NCBI GenBank assembly: GCA_003021175.1
Contig: PXQV01000018.1
Coordinates: forward strand, 60,833 to 124,832
Reading direction: 5' to 3'
DNA length: 64,000 nt
Source of the DNA: Halobacteriales archaeon QH_7_66_36
GTDB taxonomy: Archaea > Halobacteriota > Halobacteria > Halobacteriales > Haloarculaceae
A program made the translations under genes and the position numbers. Of this stretch, positions 1 through 6,653 are shown piece by piece. A model generated the notes under the pieces. The model had not been told where the DNA came from, did no database searches, and saw nothing but the letters and a program-made list of their open reading frames with translations. Position 1 is the first letter of the stretch, and each line of letters starts with the position of its first letter.

Positions 1-20
1 TTGGGGTTTCGCCTTGGTTC

Positions 21-90
21 GTGACGCGCTTCCTCCCCGGCCTCAAGGAGCGAGCGAAGCGAGCGAGTAGGCCGGGGGCTCCGCGCTACC
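21..90 (+). other. Hairpin resembling the 3' end of an IS1341/TnpB-type element; no transposase present
   Basis: CCCCGGCC at 35-42 pairs exactly with GGCCGGGG at 70-77 around a purine-rich loop. The hairpin follows CGCTTCCT and is followed by GGCTCCGCGC. Haloarchaeal tnpB genes often end in a similar TTCCTCCCC...GGGG(C)TCC hairpin that forms part of the guide-like RNA; this is recalled knowledge, not a search. No transposase is readable in the 20 bases upstream inside the window, so this may be the right end of an element lying outside it, or only a local hairpin. Confidence 0.25.
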
Positions 91-164
91 GCTTGCTGAT
101 CGGCGAGCGGTGACCGATTGTTGACGACCCCATCTTCTTGGCGTCGGCGCGTGACCCTCTATCC

Positions 165-449
165 ATGAGTGAGGACGACCGCGTCCGCGCACACGTCTTC
201 GTCTCCGGTCGCGTGCAGGGCGTCTACTACCGGGCGAACACTCGCGACGCCGCCCGCGAGCGCGGCGTCGACGGCTGGGTGCAGAATCTCGACGACGGCC
301 GCGTCGAGGCGGTCTTCGAGGGACCGCGCGCGACCGTCGAGTCGATGGTCGAGTGGTGTCACGACGGGAGTCCCCGAGCACGGGTGGACGACGTGAGCGT
401 CGAGTACGAGGAGCCGACGGGCGCAGACGGGTTCAGGATTCGACGCTAA
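165..449 (+). CDS. acyP: Acylphosphatase
   Basis: Small cytosolic enzyme that hydrolyses acyl phosphates such as carbamoyl phosphate and 1,3-bisphosphoglycerate. The 94-residue product has the family length. The signature GRVQGVYYR spans residues 15-23 with the phosphate-binding Arg at 23, and GWVQN at 37-41 supplies the catalytic Asn. The ATG at 165 is chosen because an upstream TTG at 138 would add only a non-conserved nine-residue tail. The 3' end overlaps the convergent neighbour by four bases. It is followed by no obvious terminator of its own. Identification is secure; no operon partner is visible. Confidence 0.93.
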   Translation: MSEDDRVRAHVFVSGRVQGVYYRANTRDAARERGVDGWVQNLDDGRVEAVFEGPRATVESMVEWCHDGSPRARVDDVSVEYEEPTGADGFRIRR

Positions 450-1222
450 AGGTGGCGTGCCACCCGCTCGATGCTCGCCTCACGGAGCGCCGCCTCGTCC
501 ACCGTGTCGAGTTCGCGATACCGACGGCGGACGAGCCGCGCGAGCAGGCGGTCGAGCACCGTCCGGGGAGACGGGTCGTCGCCACACGCCGCGGCGATAG
601 TCTCGATCGCCTCGGGCGTCACGTACTGTTCTGCGAACGCCGCCGGAGCCAGCGACTCGACCGGCCGCGGGTCGACGTCACCGGGGACGACCGTCTCCGC
701 TCCGTCTTTCCGGCGAACGCGCGTGCCGGCCGCGGGGCCGTCGTACCACGCCGACGCCGGAACGTCGTGCCGGCCGACGCGGAAGTCACGCGCCGGGAGT
801 TCCTTCTCGAAGACGTTCAGCGGCGCGAGGCCGAGTCGGTCGAACGCGCGGTGTGCGGCGTCAACCGAGAGGCGGTCACCGTCGGGGTTCCGGATGTCGG
901 TCCCGAGGAACGCGGGAAGCCGGTTCCAGTCGTACGGGACCCCTTCGTTCCGCGTCGCGATCCCGTAAAAGGTGTATCCGCCCGGCTCGGACACGTCCGT
1001 AGTGAACGCGTCTGCGTCGAACGCCGCACGGACTGCCCGAACCCCAGCCCGGACGCCGAGCGGTTCGCTCCCCGGCTCGAACGCCGTCTCGCCGTCACCG
1101 AACTGCAGTCCTGCGTCGTACCGGAAGCGGAGCCGCCTGCCCCAGACGTGTTCGCGGAGCCAGAGGTGACCCGCGTCGGCCACCGTACCGTCGGCGCGCG
1201 GCAGGGGCAGGAACTCGTCCAT
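446..1222 (-). CDS. Uncharacterised haloarchaeal protein, weakly RNA-ligase/nucleotidyltransferase-like
   Basis: A 258-residue soluble, acidic protein that I do not recognise with certainty. The ATG at 1222 begins MDEFLPLPRA; the frame stays open upstream to 1297 but runs into a repeat element. PAFLGTDIRN near residue 105 and YDGPAAGTRVRRKDG in the second half look vaguely like the later motifs of RNA/DNA ligase adenylation domains (an EGxVxR-type strand), but no clear KxDG nucleophile motif is visible, so the assignment is only a hint. Base composition and codon use match the neighbours. It converges on acylphosphatase with a four-base overlap and diverges from nnr across a repeat. Confidence 0.75.
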   Translation of the reverse strand: MDEFLPLPRADGTVADAGHLWLREHVWGRRLRFRYDAGLQFGDGETAFEPGSEPLGVRAGVRAVRAAFDADAFTTDVSEPGGYTFYGIATRNEGVPYDWNRLPAFLGTDIRNPDGDRLSVDAAHRAFDRLGLAPLNVFEKELPARDFRVGRHDVPASAWYDGPAAGTRVRRKDGAETVVPGDVDPRPVESLAPAAFAEQYVTPEAIETIAAACGDDPSPRTVLDRLLARLVRRRYRELDTVDEAALREASIERVARHL

Positions 1223-1269
1223 CTGCGATCTGACCGCCTCCGAGAATAAAAGTGTACGCGCGGCGACGT

Positions 1270-1475
1270 TCAGATACGCAGGTTGTCGCCCGGCCAAGAA
1301 TCCGTGGTGGTGGGACTGAAAGGGGCCGGTCGGTACGGGAAGCCCGGCGACGTAAGGACCGCACCGCGAGCAACGCGAGCGGGCGGACCGCAGCGAGCCG
1401 CGCGACCGTAGCGACCGGGGGCTTTCTACACTGTGTTGCCATCATAGTCTGCGGAGTCACTCTTAGCTGAACACT
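1270..1475 (+). repeat. Hairpin-type interspersed repeat, copy A (short form)
   Basis: Fills most of the 303-bp gap between divergent genes. The left part reads TCAGATACGCAGG, then CCGGCCAAGAA, then GTGGGACTGAAAGGGG. The right part has GCGACCGGGGGCTTTCTACA, then about 25 bases on GGAGTCAC and CTTAGCTGAACAC, ending about 50 bases before the nnr start. The same framework recurs at 15174, 30674 and (right half) 52848. This copy lacks the tall central hairpins of the others. It has no convincing protein-coding capacity, although several frames are open because of high GC. Confidence 0.8.
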
Positions 1476-1526
1476 GCTATACGCGCCGACCCCGCGCTTT
1501 TCGTCGCGGGGCGTGAATGCTCGCGC

Positions 1527-2954
1527 ATGATCACGAGCGACGAGATGGCGGTCGTCGATGCGAACAGCGAGGCGCTGGGAGTGCCGCGCAAGCAGCTCAT
1601 GGAGTCCTCGGGCAACGCCGTCGCACGCGCCGTCCGGGAGCGCACGGCACCGGGCGACGCCGTCGCGCTCGTCTGCGGCCGCGGCAACAACGGCGGCGAC
1701 GCGATGGTCGCGGCCCGATTCCTCTCCGACCGGGACGTGACGGTCCACCTGCTCGGCCGCCCCGAGACCATCAGCACCGACATCGCACGCGAGAACTGGG
1801 ACGCGCTCGAAGCAGACACGGTCGAGACGCGTGTCGTTCGGGACTCCGCCGACTTCACGCTCGGTTACCCCGACCTCGCCGTCGACGCGATGCTCGGCAC
1901 CGGTGTGACGGGCGCGCTCCGGGAACCGGAGGCGACGGTCGCACGCGCGCTCACCGACGCCAATGCGCCGGTCCTCGCTGTCGACGTTCCCTCCGGCGTC
2001 GACGCCGACACGGGCGAGGCCGCGGGCCTCGCAGTCGAGGCGGACGCCGTCGTCACCTTCCACGACACGAAGCCCGGTCTCGACGCGCTCGACGCCGAGG
2101 TGACCGTCGCGGACATCGGTATTCCGACCGCCGCCGAGGAGTTCGTCGCCCGTGGCGACCTCCTGCGTCTCTCCCGGGCCGAGAACGCGCACAAGGGCGA
2201 CCACGGGGAGGTGCTCGTCGTCGGCGGCGGGCCGTACACCGGTGCCCCGGCGCTCGCAGCGCGGGCCGCGATGCGCGCCGGCACAGACCTCGTCCGGGTC
2301 GTCTGCCCGGCCCGCATCGAGCGCGAGATACAGGGGTACGCAGCGGAACTCATCGTCCACGGCTTCGACGCCGACCGACTGACGCCGCCCGTCGTCGACG
2401 ACCTGCTCGACCGCGCCGCAGCGCACGATGTCGTCGTCTTCGGCCCCGGGCTCGGGAGCGCCGACGCCACGCTCGACGCGGTGCGGGCGTTCCTCGCCGA
2501 CTACGACGGCACCGCAGTCGTCGACGCCGACGCCCTGCAGGTCGTCCCCGACGTGGAGACGGACGCCACGCTGATCTGTACGCCCCATCAGGGCGAGTTA
2601 CGGGCGATGGGCGGCGAGACCGCCGACGATCCCACAGAGCGGGCCGCACTCGTGGAGTCATTCGCTGCCGAGGTGGGCTACACGCTACTGGTGAAAGGCG
2701 CACAGGACGTGATCTCCGACGGCGAGGTGACCCGGCGCAACCGGACGGGGAATCCGGGCATGACCGGCGGCGGCACGGGCGACGTGCTCGCGGGCACCGT
2801 CGGCGCGCTCGCCTGCCGGCTCCGTCCGCGCGATGCGGCCGCCGTCGGCGCGTACGCCATCGGTCGCGCCGGCGGCCGACTCGTCGACTGCGAGGGGGAG
2901 GGCTTGCTCGCCGGTGACCTCGTGGACGAACTCCCCGCCGCGCTACGCTACTGA
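1527..2954 (+). CDS. nnr: Bifunctional NAD(P)H-hydrate epimerase / ADP-dependent NAD(P)H-hydrate dehydratase
   Basis: Repairs hydrated NAD(P)H: the N-terminal YjeF_N domain epimerises R- and S-NAD(P)HX and the C-terminal ribokinase-like domain dehydrates the S form using ADP. The 475-residue length is typical of the fused enzyme. GRGNNGGD at residues 51-58 is the epimerase-domain signature. NPGMTGGGTGD at about 409-419 is the nucleotide-binding loop of the dehydratase domain. The ATG at 1527 gives MITSDEMAVVD, the usual archaeal start. The gene stands alone on the plus strand; a repeat ends about 50 bases upstream and may influence its promoter. Confidence 0.95.
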   Translation: MITSDEMAVVDANSEALGVPRKQLMESSGNAVARAVRERTAPGDAVALVCGRGNNGGDAMVAARFLSDRDVTVHLLGRPETISTDIARENWDALEADTVETRVVRDSADFTLGYPDLAVDAMLGTGVTGALREPEATVARALTDANAPVLAVDVPSGVDADTGEAAGLAVEADAVVTFHDTKPGLDALDAEVTVADIGIPTAAEEFVARGDLLRLSRAENAHKGDHGEVLVVGGGPYTGAPALAARAAMRAGTDLVRVVCPARIEREIQGYAAELIVHGFDADRLTPPVVDDLLDRAAAHDVVVFGPGLGSADATLDAVRAFLADYDGTAVVDADALQVVPDVETDATLICTPHQGELRAMGGETADDPTERAALVESFAAEVGYTLLVKGAQDVISDGEVTRRNRTGNPGMTGGGTGDVLAGTVGALACRLRPRDAAAVGAYAIGRAGGRLVDCEGEGLLAGDLVDELPAALRY

Positions 2955-3015
2955 GCCACGTCCGTCGGTCTCTCGCCACCTAAAAACACATACGGTCGGC
3001 CGCCGGCAGGCCCCT

Positions 3016-3348
3016 ATGGTTCCCACCGTCGATTCGACCCTCCTCGCTCTGCTCGTCGGCTTCACCGTCATTCTGCCAGTGCTGTGGACTCCCCTCCTCG
3101 TCGCCGCGAACGTCCGCCGGCTGTTCACCGGCTTTCCGACCGAGACACTCCCGTTGAACTACGCGCTCGGCGTCGGTGGCTTCGCATTCGGCGACGCTAT
3201 CGCCGTCTGCGCAGGGCTGTTCCTCGTGACCGCAGAGGGCGGCGCGAATCTGCTCGTCGTCTTCCGGACCGCCGTCGGAGTCACGGTCGGATTGCTCGCC
3301 GTCGCGTGGTTCGCCGTCGGGTTCGGGCTGCCACGGACCGGCCGCTGA
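3016..3348 (+). CDS. Small membrane protein of unknown function, probably truncated by an in-frame TGA
   Basis: A 110-residue hydrophobic protein with three predicted membrane segments (about residues 8-30, 50-72 and 78-104). It ends at TGA 3346-3348 just after a polar GLPRTGR. The same reading frame then stays open for 42 more codons and contains a fourth hydrophobic helix. The intact protein was therefore probably about 152 residues, and this is either a nonsense mutant or a naturally shorter form. A TATA-like CTAAAAACACATA sits about 25-35 bases upstream of the ATG, suggesting a very short leader. I do not recognise the family. Confidence 0.65.
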   Translation: MVPTVDSTLLALLVGFTVILPVLWTPLLVAANVRRLFTGFPTETLPLNYALGVGGFAFGDAIAVCAGLFLVTAEGGANLLVVFRTAVGVTVGLLAVAWFAVGFGLPRTGR

Positions 3349-3477
3349 GAGCCCGCTGACGACGGTGTCGACGGCCGAGTCGCGCTCGCCGCCGGTTGCG
3401 TCTGGTATCTGGGCTGCTCCGTGGCGGTCTTCGGGCTGCTCTCGCTGGTCATCTTCGCCTTCAGTTTCCCCGGGTGA
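3349..3477 (+). pseudogene. In-frame continuation of the upstream membrane protein beyond its stop codon
   Basis: Directly after the TGA at 3346-3348 the frame reads 42 sense codons to a second TGA at 3475-3477. The peptide contains DDGVDGRVALAAG followed by a continuous hydrophobic stretch (WYLGCSVAVFGLLSLVIFAF) typical of a membrane helix. Codon choice has the same high third-position GC as true genes here. It lacks a start codon of its own. The simplest reading is the C-terminal part of one membrane protein separated by a point mutation. Confidence 0.5.
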
Positions 3478-3494
3478 CGAGGCGTGTATGATGC

Positions 3495-3536
3495 TCAGCT
3501 GTACTCCCGCCAGCGGTGACCGCACTCCGTACAGTG
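3495..3536 (-). pseudogene. Displaced 3' end of a transcription factor S gene
   Basis: On the minus strand 3536-3495 reads HCTECGHRWREYS and stop, the characteristic C-terminus of archaeal TFS/RpoM zinc ribbons. A TAA codon lies immediately upstream in frame, so nothing longer is coded. The intact tfs gene at 5902-6225 instead ends CTECKSVRRAYD. The two DNA copies share the 12-base CTEC stretch (one mismatch). This pattern is expected if an element integrated in the tfs 3' end, carried its own substitute end, and pushed the original end to the far side. Confidence 0.6.
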
Positions 3537-3650
3537 TTATCTACGCACCGAAAGGTCACCGTGTGTCTTCGGATGTGTCACTATATTCGCTTTCTACTAT
3601 ATGAACGTGGTATATTGGTTGCGTATGCTCCGTCTGTTGCGTTCCGCATC

Positions 3651-3929
3651 TTAATCTGCTATATCGTTTCTTAGCATGAACTCCCACGCTTCTTCTCCTC
3701 GTTTAGTGAGAGCGTAGAGCCGCCCTTTCTTCCTGTCTTCTGGTGATAGTAGTTCAACTATGCCTTCATCACGGAGGTCCGACAAGGCCTCTGAGACGCG
3801 AGAATACTGGCGGTTTGTGTCTTCTTTCAGAGTCTTTGGTATCGCAGGCGAGTCGTAAAGACGGCGGACAACGGCGGTTCTGTGCTTACTGGAAGATATG
3901 TAACCCGCGTCCGCTCCTTCATTGCTCAT
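3651..3929 (-). CDS. Winged-helix transcriptional regulator, probable controller of the adjacent R-M genes
   Basis: A 92-residue protein with one winged-helix domain. Residues 15-60 form the helix-turn-helix region (VVRRLYDSPAIP... RVSEALSDLRDEGIVEL), followed by the wing and LYALTKRGEEAWEF near the end, as in MarR/PadR-like and haloarchaeal phage-type regulators. It is divergent from the methyltransferase gene across a 98-bp AT-rich spacer containing an inverted repeat at 3956-3969. This arrangement resembles that of controller proteins in restriction-modification systems. The regulatory role is inferred from position; the DNA-binding fold is clear. Confidence 0.8.
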   Translation of the reverse strand: MSNEGADAGYISSSKHRTAVVRRLYDSPAIPKTLKEDTNRQYSRVSEALSDLRDEGIVELLSPEDRKKGRLYALTKRGEEAWEFMLRNDIAD

Positions 3930-3955
3930 CAGTGAATCGGTTTGAGCCGTGTTGA

Positions 3956-3969
3956 TATGTACTTACATA
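3956..3969. promoter_or_regulatory. Candidate operator: TATGTA-CT-TACATA inverted repeat
   Basis: Perfect 6-bp inverted repeat with a 2-bp spacer in the divergent promoter region between the winged-helix gene and the methyltransferase. It begins 27 bases upstream of the regulator start and lies about 60 bases upstream of the methyltransferase start. A related palindrome with the same ATGTA/TACAT half-sites lies in front of the endonuclease gene at 5760-5771, suggesting one regulator for both. Confidence 0.35.
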
Positions 3970-4027
3970 CGAATTAGTTCGGAATACTTACAACCTCGAC
4001 GGTTCGAAGGGGAGGTAATAAGGAATC

Positions 4028-4999
4028 ATGACTGCGAATGAGCAGATAATGGGATATGAGCTTCATCACGGTAACGCGTTTCAACTGTTAGAGGAGTACG
4101 ATGAGAATCATTTCCATGCTGTTGTTACAGACCCTCCGTACGGCGTGGTAGAGTTCGAGACCGCTAACGTAGAGAAAATGCGTGACGGGTCGGGCGGGAT
4201 TTGGCGTATTCCCCCTGAGCTTGACGGAAGCGAGAGGAAGCCTCTTCCAAGGTTTACTGTTCTGTCCGAGAGTGACAAGCAGAAGCTACGCAACTTCTTC
4301 GAGACGTTCGGTGAAGCTGTTGAGCGTGTTCTTAGACCGGGGGGTCACGTCCTCGTTGCTACTACGCAGTTGTTGATGCACGAAGTTTCGAAACAGCTGG
4401 ATAAGGCGGGTCTTGAGCGCCGTGACGTACTGGTTCGGGAGTCCAAGACCCTCCGTGGTGGAGACCGACCAAAGGGAGCTCATGATCACCCAGATTACGA
4501 GATGGTTTCGTCTATGCCTCGCGTGTGGTGGGAGCCGTGGCTGGTGTACAGAAAGCCGTTCGACAACCGTCTCCGCGACAATTTAGCCGAATGGGAGACA
4601 GGGGGGCTTCGCCGTGAATCCAAGGAGAGACCGTTTACTGACCTGCTGGAAGACGGCAAGACGCCGAAGCAAGAAAAAAAGATAGTACAGGAGGCCAACC
4701 CAAATGAAGAGAACGCTCATCCCAACCTCAAGCCTCAATATCTAATGCGTGAACTCTGCCACGCTTCGCTTCCCCTGCAGACTGGAACTATTCTCGACCC
4801 ATTCATGGGTAGCGGGGCGACCATTGCGGGTGCTGAATCCCTTGGCTACGACGCTGTCGGAATCGAGATCGACGAGACGTTCTACGAGATGGCTCAGAAT
4901 GCAATCCCGAGGTTGACAGAGGTTTCAACTCCCGTAGAAGAACGAGAGGACTTGGAGGATATACAGCCTGATACGGCTTCTCTGGATGATTACACGTGA
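4028..4999 (+). CDS. Site-specific DNA methyltransferase, beta class (N6-adenine or N4-cytosine)
   Basis: Transfers a methyl group from S-adenosylmethionine to an exocyclic amino group in a DNA recognition site, protecting host DNA. The 323-residue protein has catalytic motif DPPYG at residues 35-39 near the N-terminus and the SAM-binding motif DPFMGSG at 257-263 near the C-terminus. This order defines the beta class, and DPPY favours adenine as target. The middle third is the presumed target-recognition region. A GGAGGT at 4011-4016 sits 11 bases upstream of the ATG, an unusually clear ribosome-binding site for a haloarchaeon. It converges on the endonuclease-like gene 37 bases downstream. 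Its sequence specificity cannot be read from the sequence. Confidence 0.93.
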   Translation: MTANEQIMGYELHHGNAFQLLEEYDENHFHAVVTDPPYGVVEFETANVEKMRDGSGGIWRIPPELDGSERKPLPRFTVLSESDKQKLRNFFETFGEAVERVLRPGGHVLVATTQLLMHEVSKQLDKAGLERRDVLVRESKTLRGGDRPKGAHDHPDYEMVSSMPRVWWEPWLVYRKPFDNRLRDNLAEWETGGLRRESKERPFTDLLEDGKTPKQEKKIVQEANPNEENAHPNLKPQYLMRELCHASLPLQTGTILDPFMGSGATIAGAESLGYDAVGIEIDETFYEMAQNAIPRLTEVSTPVEEREDLEDIQPDTASLDDYT

Positions 5000-5036
5000 C
5001 CTACACATCCCCTATCCCTGTTCCTCGCTCACGTAC

Positions 5037-5741
5037 TCAGGAGGTCTCCTCAGCGAACGCAGAATCAAACCCTGCCTGTTGCTGTCGGTACTGAACCAGC
5101 TCCTCTCCCCGTCCTGTGATTGCATCCGGGTCTTGATATATCGGGTTGCTTCTGAGTTTGTGCATTCCAGACGAGATGATGGAAGACGTGATGGTTCGAC
5201 GTGAATCTTCGCTACGTCCTGAATGGCTCCAGTCGTCTTCATCGAGGTTCCCTGCGAGAACCTGCGTGAACTGGATGGGAGACATATCCTCTATCGCTTC
5301 ATCCGGGTCTCCACGCTCGTATCTGAACACGATGAACCACGCTTCCTCGTTGTTGTGTGCCTGCCACCCACCACTCGACTTGCTGCACTTCGTCTCGATC
5401 CCTTCAGTTCCGTGGTGAACCTCGTAGTCCTGCTCGGCGTACTCGGCTTTGTTCACGGGTAGGAGGTCCGGAAACCCGTCTGGCTTCTGATTGTGAATGA
5501 GAGCGTCACTCTGGTCTGCGACCGCTTCAGTTACAACGTTCCCGATGAAGTCGGACAGAGCGTTGTTGGCACGGAGGATCGACTCTATCCGACCGAACCC
5601 GCTGTTCAACAGGAACTCGTTTAGTTCGGAGTAGAAAGTGTAGAACTCATCGATAGCGTCAGCTACGTTTTCAGGCTCAGCTCCGTATGGCAACTCAGCA
5701 TCCGGGTTGAAGTACCGTTCTTTGAATTTTGGCTGTTCCAC
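5037..5741 (-). CDS. Type II restriction endonuclease-like protein (PD-(D/E)XK nuclease)
   Basis: A 234-residue soluble protein. PD at residues 91-92 (DGFPDLLPVN) is followed 23 residues later by GIETK with Glu116 and Lys118, matching the PD...ExK metal-binding core of restriction endonucleases. GGWQAHN and WFIVFRYERG follow, consistent with the core strand region of such enzymes. The convergent methyltransferase and separate regulator make a complete type II system the natural reading. A palindrome lies just upstream of the start. I cannot name the family or the cut site. An alternative is another PD-(D/E)XK nuclease, such as a defence effector, unrelated to the methyltransferase. Confidence 0.75.
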   Translation of the reverse strand: MEQPKFKERYFNPDAELPYGAEPENVADAIDEFYTFYSELNEFLLNSGFGRIESILRANNALSDFIGNVVTEAVADQSDALIHNQKPDGFPDLLPVNKAEYAEQDYEVHHGTEGIETKCSKSSGGWQAHNNEEAWFIVFRYERGDPDEAIEDMSPIQFTQVLAGNLDEDDWSHSGRSEDSRRTITSSIISSGMHKLRSNPIYQDPDAITGRGEELVQYRQQQAGFDSAFAEETS

Positions 5742-5759
5742 ACAACGTTACACTCGATA

Positions 5760-5771
5760 CATACATGTATG
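5760..5771. promoter_or_regulatory. Candidate operator: CATACATGTATG palindrome upstream of the endonuclease gene
   Basis: Perfect 12-bp palindrome 19 bases upstream of the endonuclease-like start codon, next to AT-rich GATATAATAC. It contains the ATGTA/TACAT half-sites also seen at 3956-3969. The remaining 130 bases up to the tfs end hold no gene. Binding by the island regulator is inferred only. Confidence 0.35.
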
Positions 5772-5901
5772 ATATAATACGAGTTAGCTCAAACTAGCAC
5801 GACTTGATTATCAGATACTTACGATCGTGGTTGGAAGTATCCGCAGTGGAAGTTCTGTTCCCCACCGGCATCCAACTCCAACTCTCATACCCAAACTGAT
5901 A

Positions 5902-6225
5902 TTAGTCGTACGCTCTCCGTACACTCTTGCACTCCGTGCACTTGAAGAAGCGTGTCGGTGGCTCGTCGGCGCTGCCGGTCTGTTTGATCGTGTACCACGC
6001 CGTCGTGTTGCCACACTCGTCACAGGAGACGTCGTCGTCGGTCGGCTTTCCCTCGAAGTTGGCCTCCTCGCTCGTCTCGATGACGTCGCCCTCGTCCTGT
6101 GCGTCCGTCGAGACGTACTGCTCCGACAGGTCCGCTTCCTTCGGCACGCCGTGACCGCACGAGGAACAGACCATCTCGTCGCCCTGTGCGTGCATCAGCG
6201 AACCGCACTCGTCGCAAAACTGCAT
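5902..6225 (-). CDS. tfs: Transcription factor S (TFS/TFIIS-type zinc-ribbon cleavage factor) with a replaced C-terminus
   Basis: Binds RNA polymerase and stimulates cleavage of backtracked transcripts. The 107-residue product has an N-terminal zinc ribbon (Cys 4, 7, 20, 23) and a C-terminal ribbon (Cys 68, 71, 96, 99). The acidic Asp87-Glu88 pair is the one that enters the polymerase active site in this family. The start MQFCDEC at 6225 matches the family. The last eight residues KSVRRAYD differ from the usual GHxWREYS-type end, which is found detached at 3495-3536; see the island entry. The zinc ligands are all retained, so it is probably functional. It is the last gene of a minus-strand run. 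Confidence 0.92.
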   Translation of the reverse strand: MQFCDECGSLMHAQGDEMVCSSCGHGVPKEADLSEQYVSTDAQDEGDVIETSEEANFEGKPTDDDVSCDECGNTTAWYTIKQTGSADEPPTRFFKCTECKSVRRAYD

Positions 6226-6266
6226 GCGTCGTCCTCTGCCGGCGACGAGTAAAAGCCCGTTCCCCG

Positions 6267-6653
6267 CTACCGGTCGGTGCTGACCGACCTGACGTGGCCC
6301 CGCTCGGCGACGATCGGACAGTTGGAGACGAGCAGATTCGTCCGGTCGGACAGTTCGTGGATCTCCGTCCCCTGATGGGAACAGCTGACCTCCGGCGGCT
6401 CCGAGAAGTGTTCGCACCGCTCGCAGTAGCGACTCTTCGGGACGACGAGTCCCTCGTCGTCCACCTCCACGTCGGGCACCTCGCCGATGTCGACCTCTTG
6501 GAGCGAGTCGTCGGCGTCAAGCAGCGAGAGCACGTCTGACTCTGACACCGCCTCGACGCTCGCGTCCATCTCCGCGAACACGTCGTCGCCTGCGGCGTCC
6601 ACCTCCTCCAAGTCGGCGAACGGGTTGTCCTCCCCCTCGTTCTCCTCGCTCAT
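6267..6653 (-). CDS. Acidic haloarchaeal protein with a C-terminal Cys/His cluster
   Basis: A 128-residue protein of unknown function. Residues 1-70 are extremely acidic and low in complexity. The C-terminal part contains CERCEHFSEPPEVSCSH (about residues 77-93) and a further Cys (NCPIV), suggesting a metal-binding module. Its ATG overlaps the stop of the upstream coiled-coil/zinc-ribbon gene (ATGA, 6650-6653), so the two are probably translated together. The group also includes the KaiC-like gene, suggesting a shared role. I do not recognise a named family with certainty. Confidence 0.8.
   Translation of the reverse strand: MSEENEGEDNPFADLEEVDAAGDDVFAEMDASVEAVSESDVLSLLDADDSLQEVDIGEVPDVEVDDEGLVVPKSRYCERCEHFSEPPEVSCSHQGTEIHELSDRTNLLVSNCPIVAERGHVRSVSTDR

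Larger units (their letters stand above)
3537..5928. mobile_element. AT-richer restriction-modification island inserted in the tfs 3' end
   Basis: A segment of about 2.4 kb with visibly lower GC and different codon use from both flanks (many ATA, TTA, AGA and TCT codons). It carries a winged-helix gene, a DNA methyltransferase and a restriction-endonuclease-like gene. It is bounded on the left by the displaced tfs end (3495-3536) and on the right by the altered tfs end (5902-5928). Shared short sequences at both ends include GCACTCCGT (3522-3530 and 5929-5937) and CTCCGTACA (3525-3533 and 5915-5923). No integrase or transposase is visible, so mobility would have to be supplied in trans or has been lost. 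Confidence 0.55.

Noticed and set aside
1095-2588. A 497-codon open frame on the minus strand across nnr
   Set aside because: Antisense shadow of nnr created by high GC; it runs through repeat copy A and has low-complexity Arg/Val composition without motifs.
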